A stretch of DNA of 12,771 bases from Bolinopsis microptera (GCF_026151205.1 NW_026971964.1:1-12771); one strand, 5' to 3'. Counted from the stretch's first letter, positions 1 to 10,561 are shown. Numbers and translations: made by a program. Notes: a model not told the origin generated them from the sequence alone.

Positions 1-1089
1 GGCCTTCCCAGGATGGTGGGGGGAGTTGGGGAAGTTTTCCCCCCCCGATTTTAAAAACTTTTAAAACAGGAAGGAAAAAAAGAATCCTTGCGAAATGCCC
101 TTAAAAAAAAGGATACAAATCCTCTCCCTCGAAAAGGGTTGGGCCCGTTTTCGACAAAAAGGAGAGCAAAAAGTCCAAAACAAGCAAAGGATGCAAAAAA
201 AGGCGGGGGGAAGCCCCCTGGCACCTTTGGACGTTTTCCTGTGGGGGGGGATAGGGGGTGGCGGGAAAAAATTTTTCCCCCCCCTTTGGGGGAAAAGGAA
301 AATGCTTTGCCCCCGGGGGATTTTTCGGGAAAAAGGGGGGGTTTTTTTAGTCCCAAGGGGGCAAAGGGAATGTAACAACCCCCCGTCCTTCAGGTAAATA
401 GGCCCGGAAAATGGGGGGTTTGGGAAAAAGCACGTGAAAATTTCGAGCTTTTAAAAAAAAACCCCCCCCCCTGGTGGATGGTTTTGGGGGGGGGGGGGGC
501 CCCCTGGGGGGAAATGGGGGCCCCTTTGACAGCGGGGGGGGGGGAGGAAAAAGTGGGGGAAAAATCCGGGAAAAAGAAAACAAGGAAAAATTTCGAAAAA
601 AACCCCCTTTTTTGCCCCAAAAAAGAAGGCCGGGGAAACGGAATTTGCCCCCCCCGGGGGGAAAAACCCCCCCCTGAAAAAATTTAAGCTTGTGTTTACA
701 AAATTTCCCGCCCAAAAAGATTTGCCCCCCAAAAAGTTTATATTTTGGTTGCTGGGGGACAATAAAATCAAACCCCCTTACCGGGTTGGGGAAAGGGGCC
801 CGAAATGGGAAAAGGTTTTGGGGGGGAAAGTGGGAAAAAAAAATGCAGGGCAAACTCCCGTCCCCCCCTCCGTTGGGTAAAACCACGTTTTTTTTGCTGG
901 GGGGGGTAAAAAACCAACTCCCCGAAAAAAATTTTTTTATTTTCCTTTTGGGGGGGCTCAGAAACCTTTGGACCCCTTTTTGGAAAGAAGGGAAAATTTT
1001 ATGCCATCAAAGGCAAAAAAAGGAGGGGAAAAACTGGGCCCCCCCGAACGTTGGGGAAAAACCCGATCCCAAATGTGTTGGTTTGGGTT
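1..1089. other. Homopolymer-stretched low-quality sequence, no supportable gene
   Basis: The stretch is built almost entirely from runs of three to ten identical bases, with G and A runs most common on the plus strand. Open frames exist in several overlapping frames on both strands, but their translations are Lys, Gly, Phe and Pro runs that mirror the base runs. I see no credible start context, splice signal or protein motif. I infer a base-calling or consensus artefact over real DNA, since short non-run segments such as the ones near 680-790 remain. Confidence 0.75.
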
Positions 1090-1562
1090 TAAACCGAAGT
1101 TGGGGCTACTGGAAAGGGGGGGGGAAGGGGTGGGGGGGGAAAAGGGGGAGACGGGGGGGAGGAGGGGGATGGGGGGGGGAGGGAAAAAACCGGGGGAAAG
1201 GGAACCTGGGGAAAGGGGGGACTGGGGGGGGAAGACTGGAGGGGGAGGGGGGAGGGGGAAAAAACTGGAAGGGGCTGGGGGGGAAAACTGGGAGGGAGAG
1301 GGGGGGGGGAGGGGGGAGTGGGGGGGGAGGGGAATGGAGGGGTGGGGGGGGGGGACTGGGGGGGAGAACTGGAAAGGGGGGGGACCGGGGAAAAAAGGGA
1401 CGGGGGGGAAAGGGGGACGGAGGGACTGAGGAATTTGGGGAAAAGGGGGGGGGAATGGAGGGGGGAAGGGGGGGGAAAAAAACCCTGGGGGGGGAAAGGG
1501 GGGGGTGGGGGAAAAAGGGGGGGGAAATGGGGCGGGGGAAAAGGGGCCCGGAAGGGGCCCGG
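1090..1562. repeat. G-rich purine tract (GGGGA / GGGGACTGG-like)
   Basis: The plus strand is nearly pure G and A for about 470 bases, with occasional CTGG and CGG interruptions. Units such as GGGGGA, GGGGACTGGGG and GGGGAATGGAGGGG recur without a fixed period. Many runs of four or more G are spaced closely enough to form G-quadruplexes. The long glycine/arginine-rich and proline-rich reading frames on the two strands are by-products of this composition. The underlying repeat is probably real, but its run lengths are unreliable because the flanks are homopolymer-stretched. Confidence 0.6.
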
Positions 1563-2639
1563 TAACCGAGCGGTGGGGGTCCCCGCTCAGTAGTTTTCCC
1601 TTGGACAATAAAACCCGGGGATTTTCACTGCACTGGGCTAAAAGGGGTTGGGGGCCCCTTTTTGGGTGTTACAGTACTGCTTTGAATTTTTCCCACTTGC
1701 CCTGAAGTGGGGGGGGGCACATGGGAAAAGTTTGGTTTTTTAGGCAAAAATAAAAAAGCCTGGCGGGGGGAAGGGCCTGGGCCCCAAAACCGTCTTAAAA
1801 AAAGGGTGGTAAATCCCTCCCACCCAAAAAAGGGACGAAATTGGGGGAACAAGGGGGGGCTGGGGGGGACAATAGGTTTTTTAAACAGTCCCCCCCTGAC
1901 CTGTGAAAAAATTTAATACGAAGATGGAAAAAAACAAAATTTATCAATTTGATGTTTTGGGGAAATTAAAAGGGGGAAATTTAGAGAAAAAATAAGAAAA
2001 AACAAAAAACGTTTTTTTTTCAATTACCAAATTTTGAAAAAATTTTTAAATTTTAAAAAATTTTTTAAAAAATTTTTTTTGTTAAATTTTAGTTTTAAAA
2101 ATGGAAATTTTATTAGGGGTTTTTTTCCCCCCCAATTTTTAAAAAAAAAAATTTTTGAGGGGCTTTTTTTAGTAAAAAAAACAAAAAAAATTTTGGGGGG
2201 TTTTTTTAAAAAAACCCAAAAAAAAATTTTTTTTTCCAAATTTATAAAAAATAAGGTTTTTTTCCCCCCTTTTTTTCCCCCCCAAAAAAAGGGTTTTTTT
2301 TTTTTTTTTAAAAAAATTATTGGGTTTTTTTGGGGGGTTTTTAAAAAAAAACCCAAAAAAAAAAAAATTTTCCCCAAAAAATATTTTTTTGGGTCCCCCC
2401 CAAAAAAAATTTTAAAAGTTTCCCAAAGGGGTTTAAATTTAATTTTTTTTTGGGGGGTTTTTTAAAAAAAAAAATGAATTTAAACTTTGAAAGGACCCCC
2501 CTTTTTTTTTTGGTAATCCCCCCCTTTTAAAAAATTTTTTTTACCCAAACCCCAAAAACCGGGGGTTTTTTTTGGGGTTTTTTTTTCCCCTTTATTTATA
2601 AATTTTCTTAAAAATTATTATTTTTTTAATTGGGGAAGA
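1563..2639. other. Homopolymer-stretched sequence, A/T runs dominant after about 1915
   Basis: Bases 1563-1920 are partly readable mixed sequence. From about 1920 to 2639 the DNA becomes alternating A and T runs with occasional G or C runs, and translates as Lys/Phe polymers on both strands at once. I see no gene, RNA or regulatory site that I can support. Confidence 0.7.
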
Positions 2640-3350
2640 TAAAATTTTTAAAGTTATAGAAAAAAATAAAAATGTAAATGACAAGGTTAGGGGCCCCTAT
2701 ATTGGAAAATAGGGACAACAAACCTTTTTTAACTTTGTGCATAAATTTTTTTCCCCACCAACATTTTTTTTCAATTTTCCTGGGAAAAAACCCCGGCAAA
2801 GCGGAATTTTGGTTTTTCCCCTTTTTTGCATCCTTTAAAATTTTTTTTTGGGGGGGGCCCCATGATTCAAATTTATGCGCCTTGAACCCCGTCCGAATTT
2901 TCGTCCCCAGCATTTTTTTAAAAAAACGGGGCCCCGTTTTTACGCCAACCAGCAAGGGGCCCTTTTGTTTGAGTTTTTCGACCAAGTTTTCTTTAAAAAC
3001 TAGACTAAACCCCAAAATTACCAACAGACAAGAACCCCCCTTTTTTTTGAAAAAAAACGCCCCCGCTCTAAAAACAAAAAATGTTAGGGGGGGCTGGGTT
3101 TTGGGTTCAAAAAAAACAAAAAACAAACGCCCGCAGTATTACTCAGTGGGGGGCAAGGTTTTTGGGGGCTTTCCCCCTAATACTAGTGATATGGACCCCT
3201 GTAAAAGGGGCCCCCTCTTAGGGGGGTCCCAGGAACCCCAAATTTTTAAAAAGTCCCGGGGGGGCCCCCCCCCCTCCCCCTTTCCCCCTCACCCCCCCGG
3301 AATTCCCTTGGAAATAGGAAAGCTAAGGGGGTTGGCTTTTTCGTAAACCC
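2640..3350. other. Semi-readable block with opposing long open frames, coding status unknown
   Basis: This block has a less extreme run structure than its flanks. It is open on the plus strand over 2678-3346 (222 codons) and on the minus strand over 2626-3126 (166 codons). Neither translation is pure Lys/Phe. The minus frame includes varied segments such as LGFSLVFKENLVEKLKQKG and MLGTKIRTGFKAHKFESWG. The plus frame includes SLKTRLNPKITNRQE. At most one can be real, and frames cannot be trusted where run lengths are wrong. I do not recognise either as a family member. It may be a degraded reading of a coding exon or a transposon remnant. Confidence 0.3.
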
Positions 3351-5917
3351 CCCTGCACGTAAATTTTCCCATTTTAAAAAAACAGTTTTGCCCCGGGGGG
3401 AAACAATACATTTTTTTTTTAAAACCCTTTTTTTTTTTCCCGGGGGTAAACCCGCCCTTTTTTGAGTAATCCTTTTTTACCCCAACGGAAAAAATCTACG
3501 TGAAACCCGTTTTTTTTTGGGGGAAAAAGAATGTTTTAAATAAGGTTTCTCAAATTTTTGCCATGATTGGTTTTTCTCCCCAAAGGGGGAAAACATTGAC
3601 AATCTTGGTCCCCCTGAAAATTTCCCCTAAAAAGGGGGAATCACTGAAAAGGCATTTTTTTCTTTACCCTTTGAAAAAACACAGATAGCAAAAGGAAAAG
3701 GGTAAAAAACAAGGATAAGATCGATGTGGGAATTTTTTTAAAAGGCAAATTCAAATTTTTAAAAAACCAAAATACCCCCGTTTTATTTTTGGTGTGGCGC
3801 GGGGTAATCCCGAAAGATGGGAAAATTTTAAACTACGAAGCTTTTGTAAAGCACAAATTTAAGCCCCAAGGGGGGGGATTTTTGCGAATCAAAAAAAGCG
3901 TTTTTTGATTTAAAAAAGCCAGAAGGGGCCCCATACAAAAAAACCCTGTTTTAAAAGCAGCTCATCTTTTCAGATGAATTTGTTTCCCCGTTTTAATTTC
4001 CTGAAAAGCTTTCCCCCGTAAATTTTTTTACAATGGAAAGAATTTTTTTGGGAAAACCCCTAAAAGAAAGAGAGAACAGATGGGGGGGTTTTTGGGGGGG
4101 GAAGGGGGTTGGGTTTTTTAAAAGGGAAAAACGACAGTATTTTGCCCCGGGGTTAATTGGAAATTTTAAAAAATCTTTTTGTCCAAAACGGCCCCCCAAA
4201 AAAGGTGGGCCCAGAGTTTTTTCGGGGGGGTGGGGAATATTTTTTTTTTTTAAGTAGGGCCCCCCCCCCCCCCCCCCCTAAGTTTTTTTCCAACACTTTC
4301 CCAGTTAAAAATTTGCGGGCCAAGCTTTTTCAATGGGTTTTCAACTTTCATACCCACTAAAAATTAAAAAATGGGGGCAAGCTTTTTTTTGGGGTCTACA
4401 TTGGGGGAATGTTGCAAAATTAAAAAAGGCGCCAAAACAATGTTTTAAAAAAACCCAAAATTTGTAAGGAAAAGTTTAAAATGGTTTTTCAACCAAATTT
4501 TAAAAATTTTAAACCTTTTTAAATTTTTTCCCCGAAAGAAATTGTTAAGTAAAGCCCAATCGGGACAAATTTTTTTTTGGAACCCGCACGAAAGACCCAA
4601 ATTTTCATGTAATAATGATTTGTTAAAACTGGGGGGGGTCCCCCAATTTTTTTAAAGCAACATGTTTGCCCAAAAAATTTTTTTTTTGGCTGGATAAACA
4701 AATAAAAAACCCAGGTGGGAAAATTTGGGGCCCCCCCGATGGAAACTACCCCCCCAAAAAAATTAAGCCCCGATTTTCCCCTTTTAAAAAGTCCCGGGGG
4801 ACGAAAAAGTTTTGGGGTTTTTTTTACAAAAGGGGGTAAAAATTCAAGGGGTTTGTCCCTTTTTTCGAATCCCGGGGGTTTTTTTCAATCAAAAAATTTC
4901 CACATAAAAAAACCTTTTTTAAAAATTTTTCATTAAAAATTTAAAAATGCTAAAATTCCCCCCCCAAAGGCACCTTTACCCGCTTGTAGACCAAAAAGGG
5001 GTGGAAAAATAAAAACCTTTGGGGGCCGGGAATTTTTCCAAATTTCCGATAAAAATAGGGGCTTAAAAGGGGGGAAAAAAGTTTTTCAAAAACTCCCTTA
5101 AAAAAAATGCAAAAGATGTTTTGGGATTGGGGAAAATAAAAATCGCCCCCCCCCCCAAAAAAAAAAATTCGAAAAATAAGGGGGGCCAAAACCGAATAAA
5201 TACAGATTTTTCCAGGTATAAAAATCGAAAATTTAAAATTAGTAAAAGGTTGTATAGGGGTTTAAAACCTTTAGTTGCGGGAAATTTTTAAAAATTGGGG
5301 GTTTTTGGGAGCAAAAGCTTTTTTCCCCTGTAGCACGGGGGGGGCGAAAAAAAACCCTTAAAAAGATTTTAAAGGCGATTCATATTTTTAAAAAAAAATA
5401 AAATAAGGAAAAACCCTTTTTTGAATTTTTTTTTTAAAAGGAAAATAGGAATAAATCCCTGTTTTTATTTTTTAAATTCATGTAAATTTTAAAAAATAGG
5501 GTTTTCCCCAAAAACAGTCCCCCAATGGGGACTGCAAAAAGGAGAGTGGGGAATAAATACGATGGGGAAAAAAAATACAAAAAAAGTTTCCCCCGTAGTC
5601 CGCAGAAACCATTTTTTTTGGAAAAATCCCCGTGGGGTTTTCTGACCCCCAGGAAAACTATCAAGAAAAAAAGGAGGCAGGGGAAAAATCCCCGTAAAAA
5701 ATTATGGGAAAAAATGGAATTCCTTTTTACTTCCCGGAAAACCAAGTAGTTTTTAAAACCCAGGTTTGAGGTAGAGTTTTTTCGAAAAAAAAAAAGCTTT
5801 TTTGAAGAGGAATGGGGAAAAGAACTTTTTCCATGTTATATTTTTTATAATAAAAGTGATTAAATTTTAAAAATTTTGGGGCTTTTTTTGAAAAAAAATT
5901 TTTTAAAAAAAAAAAAC
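3351..5917. other. Homopolymer-stretched sequence, no supportable gene
   Basis: Mixed runs of all four bases alternate with short readable patches. Open frames at 3726-3908 and 5525-5749 on the plus strand give somewhat varied translations (for example VIPKDGKILNYEAFVKHKFK), but they have no splice or start context and I recognise no family. A run of 18 C lies at about 4261-4278. I see no RNA gene or regulatory element. Confidence 0.65.
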
Positions 5918-6160
5918 CCCCCCCCTCCGGGGGGCCCCCCCCCCCCCCCCCCCCCCCACTCCCCCCATCCCCCCCCCCACCCCCCCCCCAACCTCCCCCT
6001 TCCCTCCCCTCCCCCCCCCTCCCCCACCCCCCACTCCCCCACCCTCCCCCCCTCCCCCCCACCCCCCCCACCCTCCCCCAAACCCCCCCCACCTCCCCCC
6101 CCATCCCCCCCCCACCTCCCCCCCCCTCCCCCCTCCCCCCCTCCCCCCCCCCCACCTCCC
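5918..6160. repeat. C-rich tract (CCCCACC / CCCTCCC-like)
   Basis: About 240 bases are nearly pure C on the plus strand, broken by single A, T or ACT/CAT. Read from the minus strand it is GGTGGGG and GGAGGGG, with strong G-quadruplex potential on that strand and i-motif potential on the plus strand. The glycine-rich and proline/serine-rich frames across it are composition by-products. It is not an obvious inverted copy of the 1090-1562 tract, because that one carries CTGG interruptions and this one carries GGTGG on its G strand. Confidence 0.6.
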
Positions 6161-6660
6161 TTCGCCATTCCCTTTTTCGTGGTAATACTGACCCACACCA
6201 AGTTTTCCCAACCAGTTTACGGGGACCCAAAAACCAATTATATGGATGACTTTTAAAAACTAAGATATCAAAATTTTGTTTAGTATATTTTGCAGATATT
6301 GGGTTAACGCCTGGGTTCAACTTCAAAATGGGTGGACCCCTCCGATATTTAGAAATCCCAAACTGAAATCAGGAAAAAGAACGCTTTGTTTTATTTTTGA
6401 AAAAAATTAGAATTTATAAAATTAGGAACAGGCTTTTGAAGTAATGGGGGCCAGTGGGTCCTTTTTCTTTATATTTTTTTGAGAATTTTATTGTTCATAT
6501 TTTTGTCTGGGTTTTTGAGATTTTAAACGCGATAGGGGAAGATTTCATAGGGAATGTAAAAATGTAAAATAATTGTTTTCAGATTATAAAAGAAATTTAT
6601 CGGTTCAAAACCAAGACTTGCCTGAAACGAAAAAAACCCTAGGGACGGGAACCTTTCGGA
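6161..6660. other. Semi-readable AT-rich patch inside degraded sequence
   Basis: This 500-base patch has much more ordinary base order than its surroundings, with few runs longer than five outside scattered T runs. It contains a plus-strand acceptor-like sequence ending at 6582 followed by a short candidate exon, described separately. The remainder (6161-6580) has stops in every frame and no recognisable gene, so it would fit an intron or intergenic DNA. Confidence 0.45.
6583..6659 (+). CDS. Possible exon fragment with a protein-kinase-like glycine loop
   Basis: A plus-strand acceptor (AATTGTTTTCAG, ending at 6582) is followed by an open frame reading YKRNLSVQNQDLPETKKTLG and then TGTFR. The segment KTLGTGTF at 6633-6656 resembles the glycine-rich ATP-binding loop (GxGxFG) of AGC-type serine/threonine kinases. 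In PKA-like catalytic subunits that loop follows a Lys-Thr-Leu or similar. Reading TTT at 6654-6656 as one T too long would give TFG instead of TFR, which matches the expected third position. After that point the sequence collapses into runs, so no Val, invariant Lys or later kinase motif can be checked. The match is short and could be chance. If real, only the start of the kinase domain is here. Confidence 0.18.
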
Positions 6661-9600
6661 CAAACCCTTTTCTTTTTTTTACCCCCAAAAAAAAAGAAAA
6701 AAACCCTGGGGGAAAACCAAGGGAAAAAAATTTAATTTTTTTTCAGGTTTTTTATTTTATAATTTTTAAAAAATTTTTTTTTTTTAGGTTTAAAATTTTT
6801 TAAAATTAATGGCCCCTGTTTTAATTTTTGGGTTTCCCCTAAAAAAAACCCCCAAAACAAATTGGGAAAAAAACCCCCCCAAAAATAACCAACCTTTTTT
6901 TTTAACCCGGAAAAATAAAAATTTTTCCCCAAAAATTTTAAGGGGAAAACCCCGGGTTTCCCCCTTGGGGGAAAAAACTCCCTTTTTTTTTGGGAAAGGG
7001 GGGTTTTTGTAAAAGAAAAAGAATTTTTTCGGGGAACCCCCTTGGATTTTATTAAAACCAAAATTTGGGGGGCCCTTTAAAAAACAATTTTGGTTTTTAA
7101 ACAATTTTTAAAAAATGGGAAAAACTTTAAAATTTAAAATTTTGAGAAACCCAAAAAAGGTTAAAAGGGGGCCCTTTTTATACGGGAACCCAAAATTAAA
7201 AAAAAACCCAAAAATTACTTTTGGTTCCCCTGGCAAAACCTGGGGGGGGGGGTTTTTTTTTTTGGGGCCAAAGGGTTTCCCCCCCCGCTTAAAAATTTTA
7301 AAAATTTTAAATTTTCCCCCCTTCCCCGGGGTTTTTAAAATTTTCCAATTAAAAAAAATTTTCCCAATAAAATTTTTAAATAGTTTTGTTTTTTTTTAAA
7401 AAAAAAAAAAATTTTGTTTTTTTTTGTAAAAATTTGTAAAAATTTTTATTTTTTTATTTTTTTTTAGGGTTTTTGGGGGGAAAAATCAAATTTAATTTTA
7501 AAAAATTTTTTTTAAAATTTTTTTTTTTCCCCTTTTAAATTTAAGTTTTTTTTTAGGGGGGAAACAATTGGGGGGGAATTAAAATTTTTTAAAAAAAAAT
7601 TTTTCCCCTTCCCTTGTGAATTTTTTAAGTATTGTAAAATTTCCAAATTTGGGGGGGCATAAAAACCAATTTTTTGGCCCCCTTTTTAAAGCAAATAATA
7701 ATTTTTTTTTTTTTTTTTTTCCCCCCCCCCATTTTAAAAATTTAAAATTTCCAAAAAAAAAAAAACCCCCATTTCTTTTTAAAAAAATGGGGGAAAATTT
7801 TGAAAATTTAAGGGCTCCCAAAAAAACTGCAAAAAAAACCATTTTTATTTTTCCCCGGGTTTTTAAACCCTTTTAAAAATTTTTTCCCCCGAAAAAAAAA
7901 CATTAAAAAGTTTTTTTTGGGTTTGGGGAAAAAATTCCCGGAATTAAAAAAAATTAAAAGGAAAAAAATTTAAAAAAAAATTTTTTCCCCAGGGAAAGGG
8001 CTAGGGTTTCCCCCAAATTTTTTAAAAAGGGGTTGGGTAAGGGTAAAAAAAATTCCCCCTTTTGGGCCGCCCGGAAAATTTTAAAAAAAAAAAAATCCCT
8101 TTTCCCCGTTTTTCCCCCCAAATTTTCCCTTTTTAAATAAAAACCTTTTTTTCCCCCCTAAAAACCCCAAAAATTGGGGTGGGGTTTTGGGTTTTTGGGG
8201 GGTTTTTAACCCCTAAAAAAACTTAACCAAATAAACCCTTTTAAATTTCCCCCCAAAACCCCCCAATTTTTTGGGTGTTTGTGTTTTTTTTTTTTAACTT
8301 TTTAAAAAATAAAAAAAACCCACAGTAAACCTAACCCCCCCTTAACCCCAAAAATTGCTGGTTTTTTTGTTTCGGGGGGGGTTTTAGTGGGGGTGGGGGA
8401 AAACCCCCCGGCCCCCGAAAGGGGGCCCGCTTTTTTGGGTTTAAATGGGGAAACCCCCCAACTTTTTTTCCACTTCCCCCCCCTTTAATTTTCCCCCCAA
8501 CCCGGGGTTTTTTTTGTTTTTTTTTTTTATTTTTCCCTTTAAACTTCCCCGGTGTTTGTTTGGGGGGTGGAGGAGGGAAGGAGTGAGGGAAAATTTGAAG
8601 GGGGGAAAAGGAAAAAGGGAATGAGGGGGAACCAAAAACAATTTTTAAAAATTTTTTGGGGGCTTTCGGTTTTTTTTTTTTTTAAAATTTTCCAAACCCG
8701 GGAGCCCGGAAAAAATGTTTTTTTCGTTTAAAATAAATTTTGGGGGAAAAGGTCCAAATTTTGGGCAAAAAAAAAACCCCGGGTTTAAAAGGGAAAAAAT
8801 TTTAAACCCTTTTTTTTTCCCGGAATTTTAAAAAAATAAATTTAATTTTAATTTATGCCCAAAAATCAGGGGCCTGGGAAAAATCGTTGCCGGGGTTTTC
8901 CCCTTTTCCGAATATTTTCCCCCCGGTCCCAAAAAATCAAGGGGGGGCTATGGGGGGAAGGGGGGGGGACCCCCAAACCCCTTCCCAAAAGAGGGGGGAA
9001 ACCCCCAGGCCCCGCCCTTTGGGGTTTTTTTTTAAAAAAGCCTTTGGGGTTCCCCCCCCGAAAACCCCCCCGGGCCCCTAAATTTTTTCCGGGAACTTTT
9101 TAAGGGAAAAAAGGGGGGGGGTGTGGGGGCCAAAAAGGGCTTCCCTTTTGGGGGGGCCCCCCCTTGGGGGCCCCCCCCCTCCCCCGGGGCCCAACCCCCT
9201 GTTTTAGAAAAAAATCCACCCCCGTTGGGGGGGGCAGGCCCCCCTTTTCCCTTTCCCCCCCTCGTAAATCCTTTCCCCGGGGGTTTAAAAATTTTAAAAA
9301 AAAATTTTTTTTTAGGGTTTGGAGGGGAAATTTTTTTCGGAAAAATTTTTTTGGGGGGAGGGGGGCCCCCGGAAAGGGAAAATTGGGGAGCCCGGTTTCC
9401 CCCCCCCCCCCCCCCTTCCCCCAGCTGGGTTTTTGAGGGGGAAAAAGGAAAAAGGTTTGTTAAAAATGTTTTGTCCCCCCCCAAGGTTTTTCCTTTTTAA
9501 AAAATTCCCAACCCCCTTAAATGGGGGGAATTTTTTAAAAACAGAAAAAATAATGGAAAAAAACGAAAAACCAAGAAAACCAAAAGGGGACGTTTTTAAA

Positions 9601-10120
9601 AAAAATTTTCCCCCATTAAATTAAAGGGGTTTTTTTTTTAAATTTTTAAAAAAATTAATTTTACCCCCATTAAATTGGGAAGGGGGTTTAAAAAAGGAAA
9701 AGGAAAAAAGAAAAAGTTAAACTGGAAAAAGGGGGGTTTCCCGGGGAGGTTCAAAGGGTTTTGGGAAAATTCCCTTTGGGGGGGGGGTTCCCCCCGGGGG
9801 TTTGGGAAAATTTTGGGTTGGAGGGGGTTTGGGAAAAAGAGGGGGGGGAATGGGAAAGGGGGGTTTTCCCCCGGTTCCGGGGTTTTGGTTTTGGGGGAAA
9901 ACCCAAATTTAAAAAACCGGGGAAAATTTTCTGGGGGGCCACCAGGGGGGAAAACCAAAGGGGGTTTTTTTTGGGTTTAGGAGGGGGGAGGGGGGCATTT
10001 AAAAATCCCCCTGGTTTTAAACCCCCTTTTTTGGGGGGGTTTTTCCCGAAAAAAAAAAAAAGGTCCCTTTTTTTTTTGGGGAAATTTGGGCTTCCTTTTT
10101 CCTTTTTTTTCCCTTTTTTT
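6661..10120. other. Homopolymer-stretched sequence, no supportable gene
   Basis: About 3.5 kb consists of runs of A, T, G and C, the worst-quality part of the window. Between about 7370 and 7610 it is almost only A and T runs. Between about 8380 and 10000 G and C runs are prominent. Every long frame translates to Lys/Phe/Gly/Pro runs, with competing frames on the opposite strand. I find no gene, RNA, repeat family or regulatory site that can be supported. Confidence 0.75.
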
Positions 10121-10351
10121 TTAATTGAAAGGGGGGGGTCTCTGTGGGTCGATGGAGCCCATCCCTCCCGCCAGGGGACCTCCGGTCAGAAATCTACCAC
10201 GTGGACAGGCCACTTCTCCTTCTCCTCGTACTCCTTTCAGGTACTCAGATAAAAATTGTTCAGGTCGGAGGGACTCTCTTTCGGATTTTTTAGGAGAGGC
10301 CGGAGGAAGTGGTAGTTGCTGTCCCCCCGTCTCGAAGCTGGTGTTGAGAAA
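10121..10351 (-). CDS. Putative exon, protein not recognised, 3' part runs into degraded sequence
   Basis: On the minus strand, a CTAAC branch-point-like sequence and the acceptor TACCTTTTGCCAG precede an open frame starting at 10351. The translation begins FLNTSFETGGQQLPLPPASP and continues with charged, mixed sequence (SERESLRPEQFLSEYLKG, then RGRFLTGGPLAGGMGSIDPQ). This looks like genuine protein with a proline-rich linker near residues 15-22. The frame reaches a TAA at 10121-10123, but from about 10138 downward it is in a run of eight G on the plus strand, so the true end is unknown. An earlier donor such as GTGGTAGAT (in minus sense, near 10195-10205) is possible. The plus strand is also open across most of this interval, which lowers confidence. 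I know of no family that matches. Confidence 0.4.
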   Translation of the reverse strand, partial: FLNTSFETGGQQLPLPPASPKKSERESLRPEQFLSEYLKGVRGEGEVACPRGRFLTGGPLAGGMGSIDPQRPPPFN

Positions 10352-10380
10352 CTGGCAAAAGGTAGTTAGATGTTATGTCC
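10352..10380 (-). promoter_or_regulatory. Branch point and 3' splice acceptor
   Basis: Read on the minus strand, this stretch gives ACATAACATCTAAC, then TACCTTTTGCCAG. That is a near-consensus branch sequence about 15 nt from a pyrimidine-rich AG acceptor. It decides the start of the exon at 10351 and favours minus-strand transcription here. In the frame used for the exon, an in-frame TAA lies just upstream of the branch sequence, so the coding frame must be entered by splicing. Confidence 0.45.
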
Positions 10381-10391
10381 ACCAAGAATAA

Positions 10392-10561
10392 CTTAAATAA
10401 TCCACCTAAACTGGAGGGAAATTTTAACAACCAGAAAATATGAAATCGAAAAACACCCAGGAGAAACCAGGAGATCGTATAAATTTACCTCATATTAGGT
10501 GTTTTTATCATATAATAGTTTATTACTCATATTGGGAAAGCTGATAGAATGGAATGAGGAG
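10392..10561. other. Intergenic or intronic AT-rich DNA
   Basis: This ordinary, non-run sequence has stops in all frames apart from one short open stretch on the minus strand of about 32 codons ending near 10398. A donor-like GAGGTAAAT (minus strand, near 10486-10497) and an acceptor-like CATTCTATCAG (minus strand, near 10543-10553) are present, but the interval between them gives no convincing protein. Confidence 0.4.

Noticed and set aside
690-1608. Long glycine/arginine-rich frame on the plus strand and proline/serine-rich frame on the minus strand
   Set aside because: Both follow directly from the G/A-rich tract, and several overlapping frames are open at once. There is no start or splice context, so these are not structural or silk-like proteins.
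2024-2465. Lys/Phe-rich open frames on both strands
   Set aside because: Alternating A and T runs give Lys on one strand and Phe on the other. There is no codon structure and run lengths are unreliable.
6239-6250. YMDD on the plus strand, resembling the catalytic motif of reverse transcriptases
   Set aside because: The residues before it (GDPKTN) and the stop two codons after it do not match any reverse transcriptase context. A four-residue match is expected by chance.
5727-6326. Glycine-rich frames on the minus strand over the C-rich tract
   Set aside because: The same composition effect: three overlapping frames are open, with no repeat unit at the protein level.
9032-9980. Overlapping Pro/Gly/Phe-rich frames up to 150 codons on both strands
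   Set aside because: They arise from G, C, A and T runs in degraded sequence, with four or more mutually exclusive frames in the same place.
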